From NCBI GenBank assembly GCA_029964075.1, contig CM057135.1:1225001-1289000 (forward strand): DNA of 64,000 nucleotides, read 5' to 3'. Numbering within the stretch: the stretch's first letter is position 1; every line of letters starts with the position of its first letter. Positions 12,968 to 23,711 of this stretch are shown in pieces. Both the position numbers and the translations under genes were made by a program. The notes under the pieces were generated by a model. It ran no database searches. It was not told the DNA's origin and saw nothing but the letters and a program-made list of their open reading frames with translations. Source of the stretch: Patiria pectinifera (lineage: Eukaryota; Echinodermata; Asteroidea; Valvatida; Asterinidae).

Positions 12968-13218
12968 TTAATTAGAAACGAATTTAATTTTGTTGTAGCT
13001 TTTGCAACTTTGTTATAAAAGCGAAGGTATTCGTAGGTGTAAAACGATAAATTAAGCGATATGATGATAATAGCCAAAAACTGCAAATACTCGAATATTG
13101 CCATCATTTACTAACAGCAAAATGTATTTTGTTGACGTTTGTTGAATAGGTTGCTACTAAACTAGCTATTAATTGCTACTCAACTTACTCAGCTAGCTAT
13201 TAATTGTTACTCACCTAG

Positions 13219-13552
13219 CTACTCAAGTAGCTCGTAACTAACTGGATGTTCGGTGTATACGACCAATTTACTATATTTCACATCTCTCAAACGTCGTTTT
13301 ATATATAAACGTCGTTTTCCGCTAAACGCCATCTTGCTTAAAGCGCACGTCTTTTTTACGATATTTAATCTCTTGATCTGAAGAGCAATCATCCAAGATA
13401 AACAGCGTAGCAACACCTTCGAATATTTTCCTGTAAAAATCGATCGCTTCGTTGAGCGCCATCTTGTACAATTGACTCTAACAGATCCAAATCCATTTGG
13501 TTTTACTTGAATTTGTTCTGCCGACGATTAAAGCGCAATGCGGTTGTGTCAT
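13219..13552 (-). pseudogene. Packaging ATPase (FtsK/HerA type), deleted copy
   Basis: The start (ATG at 13,552-13,550) and the first residues match copy C's ATPase, including the beginning of its P-loop region. The reading then jumps to the Walker B neighbourhood and the C-terminus (VVYTEHPVSYELLE). The middle of the gene, including much of the nucleotide-binding core, is deleted, and frames change near 13,330 and 13,440. Compared with the 201-codon copy at 45,992 only about half remains. It cannot be functional. Confidence 0.75.
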
Positions 13553-13599
13553 TTTAATTTCTAAAATCGAGCCACAGACCGTAATTGTTTTTTAGGTAG

Positions 13600-14600
13600 T
13601 CTCCGAGGTCAAGGCCCGTCAAATTTAAGTCTTTGGATACTCCAAGGCCCGCTTTCAGTATCGCCGTCTCCAAACAACTTGATAATTTCGTTCCAGTGTT
13701 GATACTGAAACATGCCTTGACTGTAGAGTTGATTGGGTTTACCTTCTACAGCCTGCGATGTTTTGGTTATTTTTGGATTATAAAATCGCTGCGGATTTTT
13801 CTCCGTGGGATCCTTAAACAAAAACAAAATACCCTTGAGACTCCTGATGGGTTGATTGACGCTGACGTTCCAAAGCGTGTTCGATTTGTTGACCTCTCTA
13901 ATTTCTAGCAAGTGGAATATTATCAAACAGATATTGCATTAACCCCTTGTGTTTATTTCTGATGGTGATAGCTAGGTCTCTGTTGGTCACCACTTCGTAT
14001 TCGAGAGACAAGTCTGAGATGGAAAACATCGCCGCCGTATCTGAACTGTTGACTACTTTATCGTTATCGTTAAACTTTATCTCGTACGTCAGAGGTTGTT
14101 TTAAACCGCTGGGGTAAAAAGGGTGATGCGAAGTCAGTATGTCAATGTCTAGGGGAATACAATATCTGTTACCATAGGCGTCCGCGATAGCTTGATCTTT
14201 ACCGCTGTTGGCGCCCGCGTTAGCATCTTGAGCCCCAGTTCTTAATTTAGACACGTTTTCTTTTTCTATGCCCGAGTACGCCATGTTTCGAGTCGTCGAG
14301 CTGATGAGCCAATTGTCTTTAAAGTTGTGATACACGTCGGCGTCACGATCACTCACGATTTCGTGACCTTGAAGTCTGACGCTGATTTCGCTGACTAAAT
14401 TTTTGGTCAAATTGCCAAAAATTGTTCTATTGTTGTCACCTCCACCTTCGAGTTCTAAATTGAAAGCTAGTGCCGGGTACGATCACGTCGTCTACACTAC
14501 TAGGATTGGCGGTAATGACCACCTCTTTTCTCTCACCCTTGTTAGATCTGGGTATTTTTAATAGCCTGCTGGGGTTGAGCCTTTTTCCATACGCAATCAT
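13600..14600 (-). pseudogene. Major capsid protein (hexon-like double jelly-roll) of Polinton A, broken
   Basis: Starts at ATG 14,600-14,598, in the context ATAAATAAAATG. The N-terminal strand region is followed by a segment reading KAIADAYGNRY-like (DQAIADAYGNRYCIPLDIDI), then FYPSGLKQPLTYEIKFND. This is the pattern I know from capsid proteins of invertebrate Polintons and adinto-type viruses. The frame breaks near 14,430 and near 13,910, and the C-terminal portion is cut short near 13,600. The homologue in copy C retains the C-terminus but is interrupted by a tRNA-like insertion. The protein would form the pseudo-hexameric capsomers of a virion. Assignment is by family resemblance. Confidence 0.7.
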
Positions 14601-14605
14601 TTTAT

Positions 14606-15010
14606 TTATACGAGTTTTAAATTTAAAGATATCTGTAAACTAAGAAACCCACCAAAAGCGTTCCTCCCGCGATAAACACCAGTTCTCTTTCTTTTTTGTT
14701 GGTCGCTAGGCTCGTAAAAATCTTCGAGTTTGGGTTCGCGTTGCAGTCCTACGGGTAGTTCGGTAGATTGTCCACTCACTTCGTTGTAGTAACGCAACGC
14801 TCGGTCTACGTTGGAAAATGTTTCTTTAGAGGCATTTTGTTTTCTGATACGTTCGTTGAGAAAATCTAGATATTTCGTTCGTTCTCGTTGCCACTTATCT
14901 CTGGCGGCTGAAAGTTGTTCTATCGCTAAATCGTGTCTTTTACGCTCCTCGTCGCTCTGTTTCAGATTTGAAAATAAAAAGTTTGAACCAGTAAAAGCAG
15001 CTGACGCCAT
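14606..15010 (-). CDS. Small coiled-coil protein of Polinton A
   Basis: 134 residues, starting MASAAFTGSNFLFSN at an ATG and then a long charged helix (about residues 18-60, EERKRHDLAIEQLSAARDKW) likely to form a coiled coil. It is followed by LEDFYEPSDQQ and a short hydrophobic tail. Small proteins with this plan are recurrent in Polintons. The C-terminus diverges from copy C after EPSDQQ, which suggests a frameshift: copy C reads an aromatic membrane-like end and A does not. It lies between the capsid gene and the divergent integrase, about 40 bp from the latter's start. Confidence 0.6.
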   Translation of the reverse strand: MASAAFTGSNFLFSNLKQSDEERKRHDLAIEQLSAARDKWQRERTKYLDFLNERIRKQNASKETFSNVDRALRYYNEVSGQSTELPVGLQREPKLEDFYEPSDQQKRKRTGVYRGRNAFGGFLSLQISLNLKLV

Positions 15011-15051
15011 CTATGTAATGTATAAAGCCTTTTAAATTATTATTATAATAA

Positions 15052-15851
15052 ATGATGGATAAACTTCAAAAACTGTATTACAGCCCGAGCGGTTATTGGA
15101 GAGGTGAAAGCGCCGTCGAACATTTACACGATAAAACAAAAATCGATAAAAAGGTTATCAGAGATTGGCTTAAAAAACAAGCGATCTGGCAAATTTATCT
15201 ACCGGGTCCTGCGTATGTACCCAGGCCTACGAGTACATCGCGAGAGTTTGAAACACCAAACGACTTTCACCAAATGGATGTGCTATACCTACCCTGGGAT
15301 TAAGTAAAACGCAAGACTTATAAATTCGCTTTGACGGTTGTCGACGTTGCGAGTCGACACCACGAAGCAGAACCTTTGATTTCTTAAACGGCGGATTCCA
15401 CTCAAGATGCTATCGTCAAGTTTAACGCGAGATCTCCTTTGAGTTACCCCAAAACGTTGAGAGTAGACGCCGGTACCGAATTTAAAGGCGCATTTAAACA
15501 ATGGGTGGCCTCAAAAAACGTCGAGGTTATCGTCGGCGAACCCGGAAACAACCGATCGCAAGGTAACGTAGAAAGATTTAATCGAACGCTAGCCGAGAGA
15601 CTGGTCATCAGTACGCTCAAGAAATGTTAAATCCCGAGAGTAGAAACACGCAATGGGTCGAGCGATTACCCGGCGTGATCCAGGCAATAAATGACGAAAC
15701 GACAAGATTAATAGATAAAGCACCGTCAGAGGCGGTTAACCCCGTTAAAACGAAAGAGCAACAATTACCGCAAGACGCTACGGTTAGATATTTATATTAC
15801 CCGGGTGAGCTAGAGGGTGAAACCTCGAGAAGAGCCACGGATCCCATTTGG
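15052..15851 (+). pseudogene. Polinton integrase (retroviral-type, DDE), broken
   Basis: A plus-strand gene opposite to its neighbours, starting in the context TAATAAATG. The N-terminal part has YYSPSGYWRG and a helix-turn-helix-like stretch. The catalytic core shows the three acidic residues: D in HQMDVLYLP (about 15,274), D in RVDAGTEF (about 15,468) and E in GNVERFNRTLAERL (about 15,573). A tail with VRYLYYPGELEG is typical of Polinton integrases. In-frame stops lie at 15,301-15,303 and 15,385-15,387, and a one-base frameshift at about 15,610. The end is cut: after 15,851 the sequence becomes antisense polymerase. The enzyme family inserts the linear element DNA. Copy C has no counterpart. 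Confidence 0.85.
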
Positions 15852-15855
15852 ACCG

Positions 15856-18244
15856 AGTGTTTTAACAAGGCATCCCACGACAATCCTGGTGCTGTGTAGT
15901 AATTAGCTGGATCTAACGCGTAGTTTGTAATACACGTTTGCCTAAAGTTTTCAAATACGCAAGCCAGTAATAACGTATCGGTAGTGACGTACAGATCGTA
16001 AAATTGTTCGATGGGGGGTAGGCTGGTGTCTTGAAATCTGCCAAACGAGTCCATGTATTCATACGGATAAACTCCTTTTTGTAACAACGAGTCGATGTTT
16101 TGACGATTAAAATGTTCTCTGAGTAGTTTAAACGACTCTCTTGGACAAACTTTAGATAATCTATCCAACGAAGACGCCATAAAATTAAACGAGTCCATAA
16201 ATCGCATATTTCCGATCGAAAACGAAATATACTTTTCCGAATTTCTAGCAATAACTTGTATTTCCTTTTCGTCATGGTACTCTGAAATACTCTGCATGAT
16301 CAAGTGAGCGTCGTAATTTTGCAGATTGTGAAAGACGACCGGTAGGGGGTAAAACCTGGTTTAACTTGTAATTTTAGATTGCAGTAGGCGTGCGCGGCAC
16401 CTCTATATTTACCCGTGACGTGGCAGTGATTTCTCACCTTTCTAAATTTGTTGATTTTGTTTTTGCATTCGAGTCATTTAGACTCGGTAAATCCATTTTT
16501 GTTTTCGTACTGATGTTCTTTTATTTGTTTTTCTGTTTTTTGGGTTTCTGGCACTGACAGTTGCTCGAGTAATTGGGATAAATTAGTTTCTCGCAAATCC
16601 AACACGTGCTTGTTTTATCATGATGTTCTTTAGGTCGCTCGTTAAATTTCATGGGTTGGGTTTTTTTAAATATGCAATTTATGTCGCTTTGTATTTTTAA
16701 CATTTTATTTACAAACTTTGATGCAGCATCTTTACCTCTATAAGTCTCTTGATACGCATTGATGCCGTCGCATCTAACTACTACCAACGAGTAACCGCTT
16801 GTTGTCCTTTTTATCGTCCCAGTTTTTTTCTAATATCGATTCAAAGTCGGCGTAAACTACAAACGGTGCTTTTTGTTTAAACCTGTAGTTTTTAAATTCT
16901 AATATTGGCACATCGTTTTCGTCGACTATCCACTTGTTATTTACATATTTTCGCTTAGCGGTAGGAAATACAATCTTTGACGGATGTGTATCTATACCGT
17001 TACAATCGGTCATGTGTCTTTCTAATTTTACTTGCGTTCTATAATGACTCAGGCACCTTCAACACAAATATTTCTTACTTTTATCTTTTGTAACGTTGTG
17101 AATCAATCTCGAAAAATTATTTATCCAGCAGTAGTGATGCTTGTCGCCCTCAGAAAACAAAAACGGACCGATAGGTCGTGACTCTGCTTTGTAGTTTTTA
17201 GACACGTATAACGGATATATTTCCCCCTTATAACCGTATACGTTTATCGTTAAATTATTTTGTCTTTCTATCTTTGGTATCTTGTCGATCGGTGTTGGAA
17301 AGTCTACGCCTTTAAATTTGAGTCCGTCATCTTTGGTGTATACAGCAGGTTCTTCTTTATGAATTTTATATTGAGGATCGTTTTTTATGTTATTTTTTAC
17401 TTTATCCGTATACAAGCCAAGAGCAGCTCTCAAACACCATCTCAAACACTCGTCATCTTTGTTTTTAATGTTTATCATCGCCGTTTTCTGTTTGATACAT
17501 TTTGGTAGGTCAATATAAGAACTGCCCCTCACGGGGTTAAACCTGTTGATGTTGATATACAACGCCATTATCTTTTTTAAAACCCAACCCGATCCTTAAA
17601 TTCGTATACCTTTCATCCTTTTTAAATAGCTGGTCGATGTCTTCTTTTAAAACCTGTTTTATTTGACTTTGATTTAAAACGACTCTCTGATCGGTAAAAT
17701 GTGTAGCTTCGATCGTTTCTATCGTGCCATCCGGTTTGGTTTTTCGTATTTTATTTTGATTGTAAGCTCTATTTTTAAACCTCTTAGCTCTCTCAATTCT
17801 GACTTGATTTTATTTACAATTTGATCTTTGTGCGTATCAAAAAATCTGACCAAATCGTCGTTAAAAAGTCTAGGAATCAGTTCCCAGTTTCTAAAGTTGT
17901 TTCTAAATCTCCTCGTCGCTCTAAACTCAGCCTCTTGAAAATCCTCGGGTTGCCTGGAATTTTGAATCGCTGAGAGTAAATCTTTTTTTCAAAAATCGAC
18001 CTTTATAACCCGACGGGTTATATTCTAGATCGTAATCGTCTACAATCTGTTTGAGCTCATGTAGCATCTTTTTCCTCAAGTTTTTAAATCGAGCTTCGTA
18101 GTTTTTTATCCCGTTGATGTAGACTTTACGCGTAAGAACAACATTTTGATTGTACGGTACATTATATCGCTGGACGTAATCGCGCAGCGTCGCTTTATTC
18201 CATCTAGAAAATCCCTTAACGATTGGCCTGATCATATTCATCAT
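15856..18244 (-). pseudogene. DNA polymerase B (Polinton), copy A, truncated
   Basis: Starts at ATG 18,244 in the context ATATATAAATGATG. The conserved N-terminal extension is followed by the FNPVRGSSYIDLP block (about 17,530), DDECLRWCLRAALG, and the exonuclease I motif VVYADFESIL (about 16,860). Next come a CWICEK zinc-binding-like pair, the exonuclease II region (16,300) and YTAPGLSWDALLK near the end. The polymerase palm (motifs A, B, C) is absent because the gene is fused to the integrase tail at about 15,855. Frame breaks occur near 18,000, 17,800, 17,600, 17,050, 16,780 and 16,310. The family replicates linear DNA by protein priming. Confidence 0.85.
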
Positions 18245-18498
18245 TTATATATATCAATATACTTTTTTTTTTAATTTTCAAGGGGTCAGACATTGGGATT
18301 TATAAGCAATCAGACTCACCGGCTGGTTAGAGAGAGAGAGTGCTTCAATACGAAAGATGTTTGGGGGTTGGCGCCGTACCCCTCCCTGGGGGTTTTGTCT
18401 GGTGGGAGAGTGGGGATTTGGTCCGATGTCCTCCTCCCTTGCGGGTCAAAAAAGGTCAATATTGACCCTGTACTACCCCCACAGCGATGGCAAAGTCT
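18245..18498. repeat. Right terminal segment of Polinton A
   Basis: It holds the run from the polymerase start to the element end, with AGAGAGAGAG (18,330), the GGCGCCGTACCCCTCCC block and a CCTCCTCCCTTGCGGGTCA block. It ends GGCAAAGTCT at 18,498. The same words occur in inverse order at 40,247-40,509 (copy C), and its inner part at 27,000-27,095 (copy B). Bases flanking the end are GGTATC here and GGTACC at copy C. The expected partner inverted repeat was not found at any far end. Confidence 0.7.
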
Positions 18499-19161
18499 GG
18501 TATCCGCCCTTCTCCCCTACTCTATGAGCATCCACTCATACGTTGTGAAAACAAAAAGCAGTGGACCCAGAATGTACTCTTGCTCACTGCCATGAAGCTT
18601 GTGCTTGGTGTGACCAAGGATGATGGCAAGAAAAAATCCCAGGAATCTACAAGTTATTTATATGAATTCACAAACGGTGGCACTGATATCGTGGATCAGC
18701 GAGCACAGTCGTTCACCTGCAAAGTGAAGTCCAACAAGTGGACAATATTTCTTCCGGACACATGCCGCATAAACGCATCGACCATCTTGGCCATGAATGA
18801 AGGGAAGGCTCCTCGCCTGGTTTAATCCCTTGATTCTGGCTGGCAGCTGAGTGAAGCCCTCATCATCCCGTTCATTCAGCAGATAGCGTTTACTACATGA
18901 CTTGCCAATCGCGATCCAACGAAAAATGGAATTCATGTTGGGCCGGCCAGTTCATCCCCAACCTGAAGTAGGTAGAGTGCATTATGAGGCAAGACGTGAA
19001 ACTCCTTGCGGATGCAAGATGTGCATAGATGCTTCCCATGGAGAAGTACACAAGGCTGCCAGGACGAAAATGGCCAAGCGACAGAGACAGTGCCATATTT
19101 GTGGCGAAGCGGTCTGCCAAGATCATTCTGTGTTGTCATGCCAACGATGCATTGACAAATA
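18499..19161 (+). pseudogene. piggyBac-type transposase, C-terminal remnant
   Basis: The plus-strand frames contain a segment like FTNGGTDIVDQRAQSF, close to the GGVDxxDQ signature that follows the catalytic core of piggyBac transposases, and RINASTILAMN. Downstream in another frame is a cysteine-rich end with CGCKMC, RQCHICGEAVCQDHSVLSC and CQRC, resembling the zinc-binding C-terminal domain of the family. The frame breaks around 18,826-18,930. The N-terminus and the catalytic aspartates upstream are missing: the sequence starts exactly where Polinton A ends, so Polinton insertion or a deletion removed them. Confidence 0.7.
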
Positions 19162-19710
19162 AACAAGTAACTTTGACGGACAGACATTGGCAATGGATTT
19201 ACTTGTAACTTCAAAACATATCAGTTGAACAGTGACACTCATCAAAGTTATCAAAGTAAAAAGTCTAAAAATTAATGTGGCCTGACGTTGCGAACTTAGC
19301 AAGTTCTTCTTCACAGGCTAAAACAGAAATGACAGAGGTACATACATTAACATGGGGGTGCACACAAACATGCAGGGCTGAAAGAAGAAACACAAAAGGA
19401 GGATAAGGTGGGAAAGGTGGGGAAAGATGCAGGGGAGGGTGGATGAGAGAACAAAGAAACAAAGGGAGATGGCAAACCACAAGGGGTTTGGTGTGAATAG
19501 GGGAGGGACCAGAAATGGGGAAGGATCAAAGGTCACAGGGAGTGGGAGCGGACAAAAGAGTGTGGGAGTGAAGGGGGATGATGCGAGGGGGGGGGGGGGA
19601 GAAGCAGTATGGAGTTGAAAAGGGATGAAAGATGGGGGAAGATGGGTAAACACAAACAAGGAAGACCAGGTGGATTATCTGTAACAGAAGACAATGGAGG
19701 AAGAACAGGA
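19162..19710. other. Purine-rich spacer, possible 3' end of the Penelope element
   Basis: Between 19,380 and 19,680 the plus strand is strongly A/G-rich (pyrimidine-rich on the minus strand), with a G-run at 19,588-19,599. Long frames here on either strand are low-complexity artefacts. Its position just after the stop of the minus-strand Penelope ORF suggests 3' untranslated sequence. Confidence 0.4.
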
Positions 19711-20576
19711 TTAATCATTTCCAAGTTGGATGTTGAGACCATGTGGTTGAATAGTTCGAAGACGATTCATCCACACTTTCTCTCTGCTGAGGTGAACTGA
19801 GTCCTTGCAATGGCCAAGAGATTCAATGCCCTGCAAAATCATATCAGAAATGGAGTGGTTAGGCAGGTTGAAGTGATGACCAACAGGGGTGTCTAGTTTC
19901 TTGGTGTTGACCGTTGACCGGTGGGCATAGAAACGCTTCTTGAGCGTATTCTTAGTCTCACCTACATACTGCACTCCACAGACCCTGCAAGAAATGAGAT
20001 ATATGACATTAGAGGTGTTACAAGTGATGTTACCAATGGTTCTGTGGGTAGTGACAGAAGAGTGGCCAGAAAAGGAGTCAGACTCCTGGATATGAATCTG
20101 GCAGACAACACATCTGGAACTGCACTTGAAAGTACCATGCTGGGTGGGAGGGGATGCATCTAAGGATGGGACTTCAGCTCGAACAATCAAGTCCCGTAGG
20201 TTTCGAGGACGCCTGTAAGCCAATGTGGGGCCGTTGGGGATGGCGCGGGCAAGGCGATCTGAAGTATAGAGGATATGATGATTGTCATTAGTGATTTTGC
20301 GAAGGGGAGGGAGATTGAGGTGAAACGTGGTAACCAAGGGAATCATGGGTTTGGCCATGGCATCAGGGGCCTTTCCCGTGAGAGCTAGATTTCTGGGGAT
20401 AGCTTTAGCTCTGGCAATGGCACGATGAATTTGGCGAGAGCTGTGACCCCTGGCCACCAAGTTGTTCCTCAGTATCTGTGTATGGCGGGAGAAATCGGAA
20501 TCATTAGAACAGATTCTTCTGAGTCTGAGTGCCTGGCTAAACGCTATGCCAGTTTTGCAGTGCCTGGGGTGACAGC
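19711..20576 (-). mobile_element. Penelope-like element, 5'-truncated, GIY-YIG endonuclease end
   Basis: The minus-strand frame begins about 20,576 with CHPRHCKTGIAFSQALRLRR, the segment that follows the reverse transcriptase thumb in Penelope-like elements. It runs open to the stop at 19,711. A cysteine-rich linker (CSSRCVVC) precedes the GIY-YIG endonuclease: IYLISCRVCGVQYVGET, an arginine in KKRFYAHRS, and the later acidic residue in REKVWMNRLRTIQPHGLN. The reverse transcriptase itself is missing, consistent with 5' truncation on insertion. The frame over about 250 residues is uninterrupted, so this copy is relatively young. Confidence 0.85.
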
Positions 20577-22159
20577 TAAAAAGTGAAAAGAAATAAATGC
20601 AACACTTTTTTATTTTACAAAAAACAAAATTCTTGTATCACCTCATTTTACATACAAATAAGATATTTTGTGCATACATTTGCATAACAATTTCCTCCGG
20701 AGTGTGAGTGGTTAAAATCGCTTCCACATTTCTATGTTTTATATAGTCCCAGCTACGTGGTAGCCATGCCCCAGGTCATTTGTCACTAGATCCTAGTATG
20801 GACCGTGGTACATCCACCAGAGGGGGTGTCAGTCTTGTGATTTTACTGAAGGGGTTGAAAATTGGCGGGAAAACCTGGTGTGCTTGTGCACATTTAGATA
20901 GGCTTGTGTACACATGCACTGTTCACATAGGGATTGCCTCGATCAACCCTGTGACCAAAATCGAACTATCAAATGGTATTGACGGGGTAGGTCTGTGGTT
21001 TTTAATGGTTGTTTGGGGCTTGAGGGATACCAGGGGTTAATCAGGGTTTGAATGGTCTGGCTGTGAGGGCCGAGTGGCTCAAATTACATGATTGATTCCC
21101 ACCAGGCAACTGATATTGTACATTAAAGTGCACACTCCGCGTAAGGAAAAGTTTGGTAAACAACTTTTGTATCACATGTGTAGAGTTTTTAAAGATATGG
21201 TAGTAGAACAATTCGTCAGTTGGATACAGGAACTAGAACAAAATCAAAATTAATCTTTACTGCATATTTATTCTCCAAACCATACTGGAAATTCGACGGT
21301 CTTAGGAAATATACGCGATTGCTCATTTGCCTAATTAACTATTTCTGCATGTAAAAATCAATGCCAATTTGATTGTGTTGTTGACTAGAATCAAATTGCC
21401 AAGGTTTTTGCCAAACGTAGCTTTTTGTGGCATGTTTTGTGTATGATACATAAACGAACATAAAAATATAAAAAAAATGCATATACGCATAGCTAATTAG
21501 GCAATAAATCCAAAATCCTTTGACATAAAGTAATACTATTTTTGGGGTGTATGCATATTGAGTTGATCTATGTGCCTACAAAATTTAAGAATTTTTCATT
21601 GCTTCACGGCTTAGATCTGAGGGGGGCGGGAATCCCCCCCCCCCCCGGTTGTGAGCTGGCCAAAGTAGCCCGGCCTCTTTACTGTTAAGGCTGTGTCAGG
21701 TTTCATGGCATGAGGTGATCTTCCTTACCAAACTTGACTGCTATAACAGCAGTTAAATAGCAGTTAAATACTATTCCAATGGCATGTACATGTTATTATG
21801 GCATTCATATAGCATGCAAAGGATTTGATGACTTATAAACAGCGAAGATCAGCAGTCAAAATAGCATTCCTGATAGCATTCACGAACCACCATAGCATTC
21901 AAGCACCACCATAGCATTCGAGCCAGAAAAGTATGGTCATAAGCAAGAGCATTCCCTGAGTAACTGGAGAGATCCAGGGACTTTTAAGCATTCTTGGAGT
22001 GAACAATATCATTCAGGCATGAATGCTATACTTGTAAAACTGGGGAGAGTTGAGACTTTTAATTTTTTTAAAGTATAGCATTCATAGAGTGGACAAAAGC
22101 ATGCAGTCTCGAAAACTTAAAAACTGGGGAGAGGGACAATGCAGTGAATTTGTGTGTTG
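20577..22159. other. Non-genic stretch
   Basis: No supportable gene. It contains the second copy of a dispersed repeat at 21,510-21,690 and, from 21,780 to 22,100, many copies of the word ATAGCATTC/CATTCA. A frame at 20,780-21,040 has no recognisable content. Confidence 0.45.
21510..21690 (+). repeat. Dispersed repeat, copy 2
   Basis: Partner of 1,558-1,730: the same sequence order ending in a C-tract (21,638-21,651) and AGCCCGGCC. The class is unknown. Confidence 0.45.
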
Positions 22160-22673
22160 AAGTATGGCGCTAGAGAGTGGTGCGGCATAGGGACAGAATT
22201 GTTGATTTTGTGATAAAAGCATGATACTTGGCATGTGAGGTCTTCATAGCCTCTACAAAAAAAATCAAATACTGAGGCATTTCATATCTGACCCCTGGCG
22301 ACCTTTGAGGGGTCAATGACCTTTGAAAACTCTATTTATACCTATTGTTTTTGAAAACATCACTTTCTGATGACCTTGTCTAAGTATAGTCTTCATACAA
22401 TAAGAATAACGACCAAATGCGAAAAAAAATGCACAATTGACCTTTGTTGACCTTCCAGAGGTCAATGACCTTTGTATTAACTGCACTAACTCTATAAGTT
22501 ATTTATACGTTATACCCTTTAAACCCCATTTTTTTCAAGACCCAATTCATAATGTTACGTGGCTTATGCTATGAAAAGAATTTCATATGTATTGAATCTC
22601 ATATCTGACCTCTGATGGCTTTCAAGGGGTCAATGAACTTTGCATATCCTATTTATAGATATATTTATAGTAA

Positions 22674-23711
22674 GGCCTAAAAAAAAAAGTTATGTTGGCG
22701 TAACGGGCCAGAAAAAATAAGGTAGGTAGGGCGGGTTTTTTTTTTTTTTTTTTTTTTTATCCCATCCCAGCAACGAAAATGACATTAAGCCGGTAGTAGT
22801 ACACGATAACAAAAAAAAAACAAGGCTACACACAATATTTGTATACTTTTAAACTCATCATCAACCTTTCCAAAGGTACATATCAAAAAGCGGAATCCAA
22901 AATCAGACAAAATGTTAGCCGTTTCATCTGCGTCGACATCTTTATATGGACCCGATTCTTTCTTTGAAGTTCGTATTTTTAGCACCATCGGCTTTTACAC
23001 CATCGGCACAGCTCTGGGCGATTACCCCCAGCTCTAGACTCAAATTTATCCGCATTAAACGGTCGAAAATGACCGAAGATCCCCATTTGTCCTTGATGGA
23101 AACACTGTACGCTTCGGTACCGGGCGCCATGAGGCGACGGCGTACGCGCGTAACCACAGCCCGGCCGCGCCGGGGGCCGGCCGGATCGCGTCGGCCGCCG
23201 GGGTTACAGAATAGTTTACCATTTTCAGAATAAATATATATCAATTGTTATCGTGTAAAATAGAGGAAAATTAATTAAAATAATTTATATTATAATGAAC
23301 TATTTTTTTAACATGTAATAAATAGCGAAGTATTGTCAATAGTGTATGTAGCAGTTCACGCCGTGCAACAGTCTAGGACGAGGCTATACATGTACTGTAC
23401 ATGTACATGTGCATCTATCATGCATGCATCGTGCATCGATCTCCGCACGCGCACTGCCTGTAAGCCTGCGCAATCTTCTGCATGTTCGTTGTGTCATGGA
23501 GAGGATGCAAAACATTGTGCACTCCAAAGTTCCACGCGCGCTATCGTCATACAATTTAGGAGAAACGGTCAGAAATGGTTTCAAAAGTATTTAAAATTCA
23601 TTTCTATAGATCTTAATTATATTTCTTCCCTTCAAAAAAAAAATATCCAGGGTCGGCCGCATTTTTAGGGTCGGTCGGGTTACGCCAACATAACACTTTT
23701 TTTTTTAGGCC
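22674..23711. mobile_element. Harbinger-like element with TAA target duplication
   Basis: The ends are inverted: GGCCTAAAAAAAAAA at 22,674 and TTTTTTTTTTAGGCC ending 23,711, continuing inwards as GTTATGTTGGCGTAAC on both sides. The three bases TAA flank it at 22,671-22,673 and 23,712-23,714. A 3-bp TWA duplication with GG-starting ends points to PIF/Harbinger. The interior holds a GC-rich coding-like stretch (22,785-23,244) quite unlike the AT-rich surroundings, and no transposase. Confidence 0.7.
22785..23244 (-). pseudogene. Coding-like relic carried inside the Harbinger-like element
   Basis: Two minus-strand frames overlap at 22,942-22,988 and look like one protein with a frameshift. The upstream frame contains TEAYSVSIKDKWGSSVIFDR and RINLSLELGVIAQSCADGVK. 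The downstream frame contains DVDADETANILSDFGF. The composition is GC-rich and arginine/alanine-rich at the N-terminus and is unlike the flanks. I do not recognise the family. It could be an element-specific protein or a captured host fragment. Confidence 0.4.

Larger units (their letters stand above)
12340..18498. mobile_element. Polinton (Maverick) copy A, truncated and rearranged
   Basis: Genes in order from the left: unknown 185-residue protein (minus), packaging ATPase (minus, broken), major capsid protein (minus, broken), small coiled-coil protein (minus), integrase (plus, broken), DNA polymerase B (minus, broken), then a terminal segment ending about 18,498. The combination of protein-primed-type PolB, retroviral-type integrase, FtsK/HerA-type ATPase and hexon-like capsid is diagnostic of Polintons. 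The right end matches the left end of copy C in inverse orientation. The left edge is a breakpoint: similarity to copy C (about 47,490-47,560) stops at 12,340, inside the small membrane-protein gene. A has lost everything that copy C carries beyond that gene. Confidence 0.9.

Noticed and set aside
12980..13215. Replication origin in the AT-rich spacer of Polinton A
   Set aside because: Only short CTAGCTATTAATTGC-type repeats are present; Polintons are thought to replicate from their ends by protein priming, and nothing here shows an origin.
19318..19742. Several overlapping frames at 19.3-19.7 kb
   Set aside because: Purine-rich low-complexity sequence gives Pro/Ser/Leu repeats on one strand and Gly/Arg/Lys on the other; no domain.
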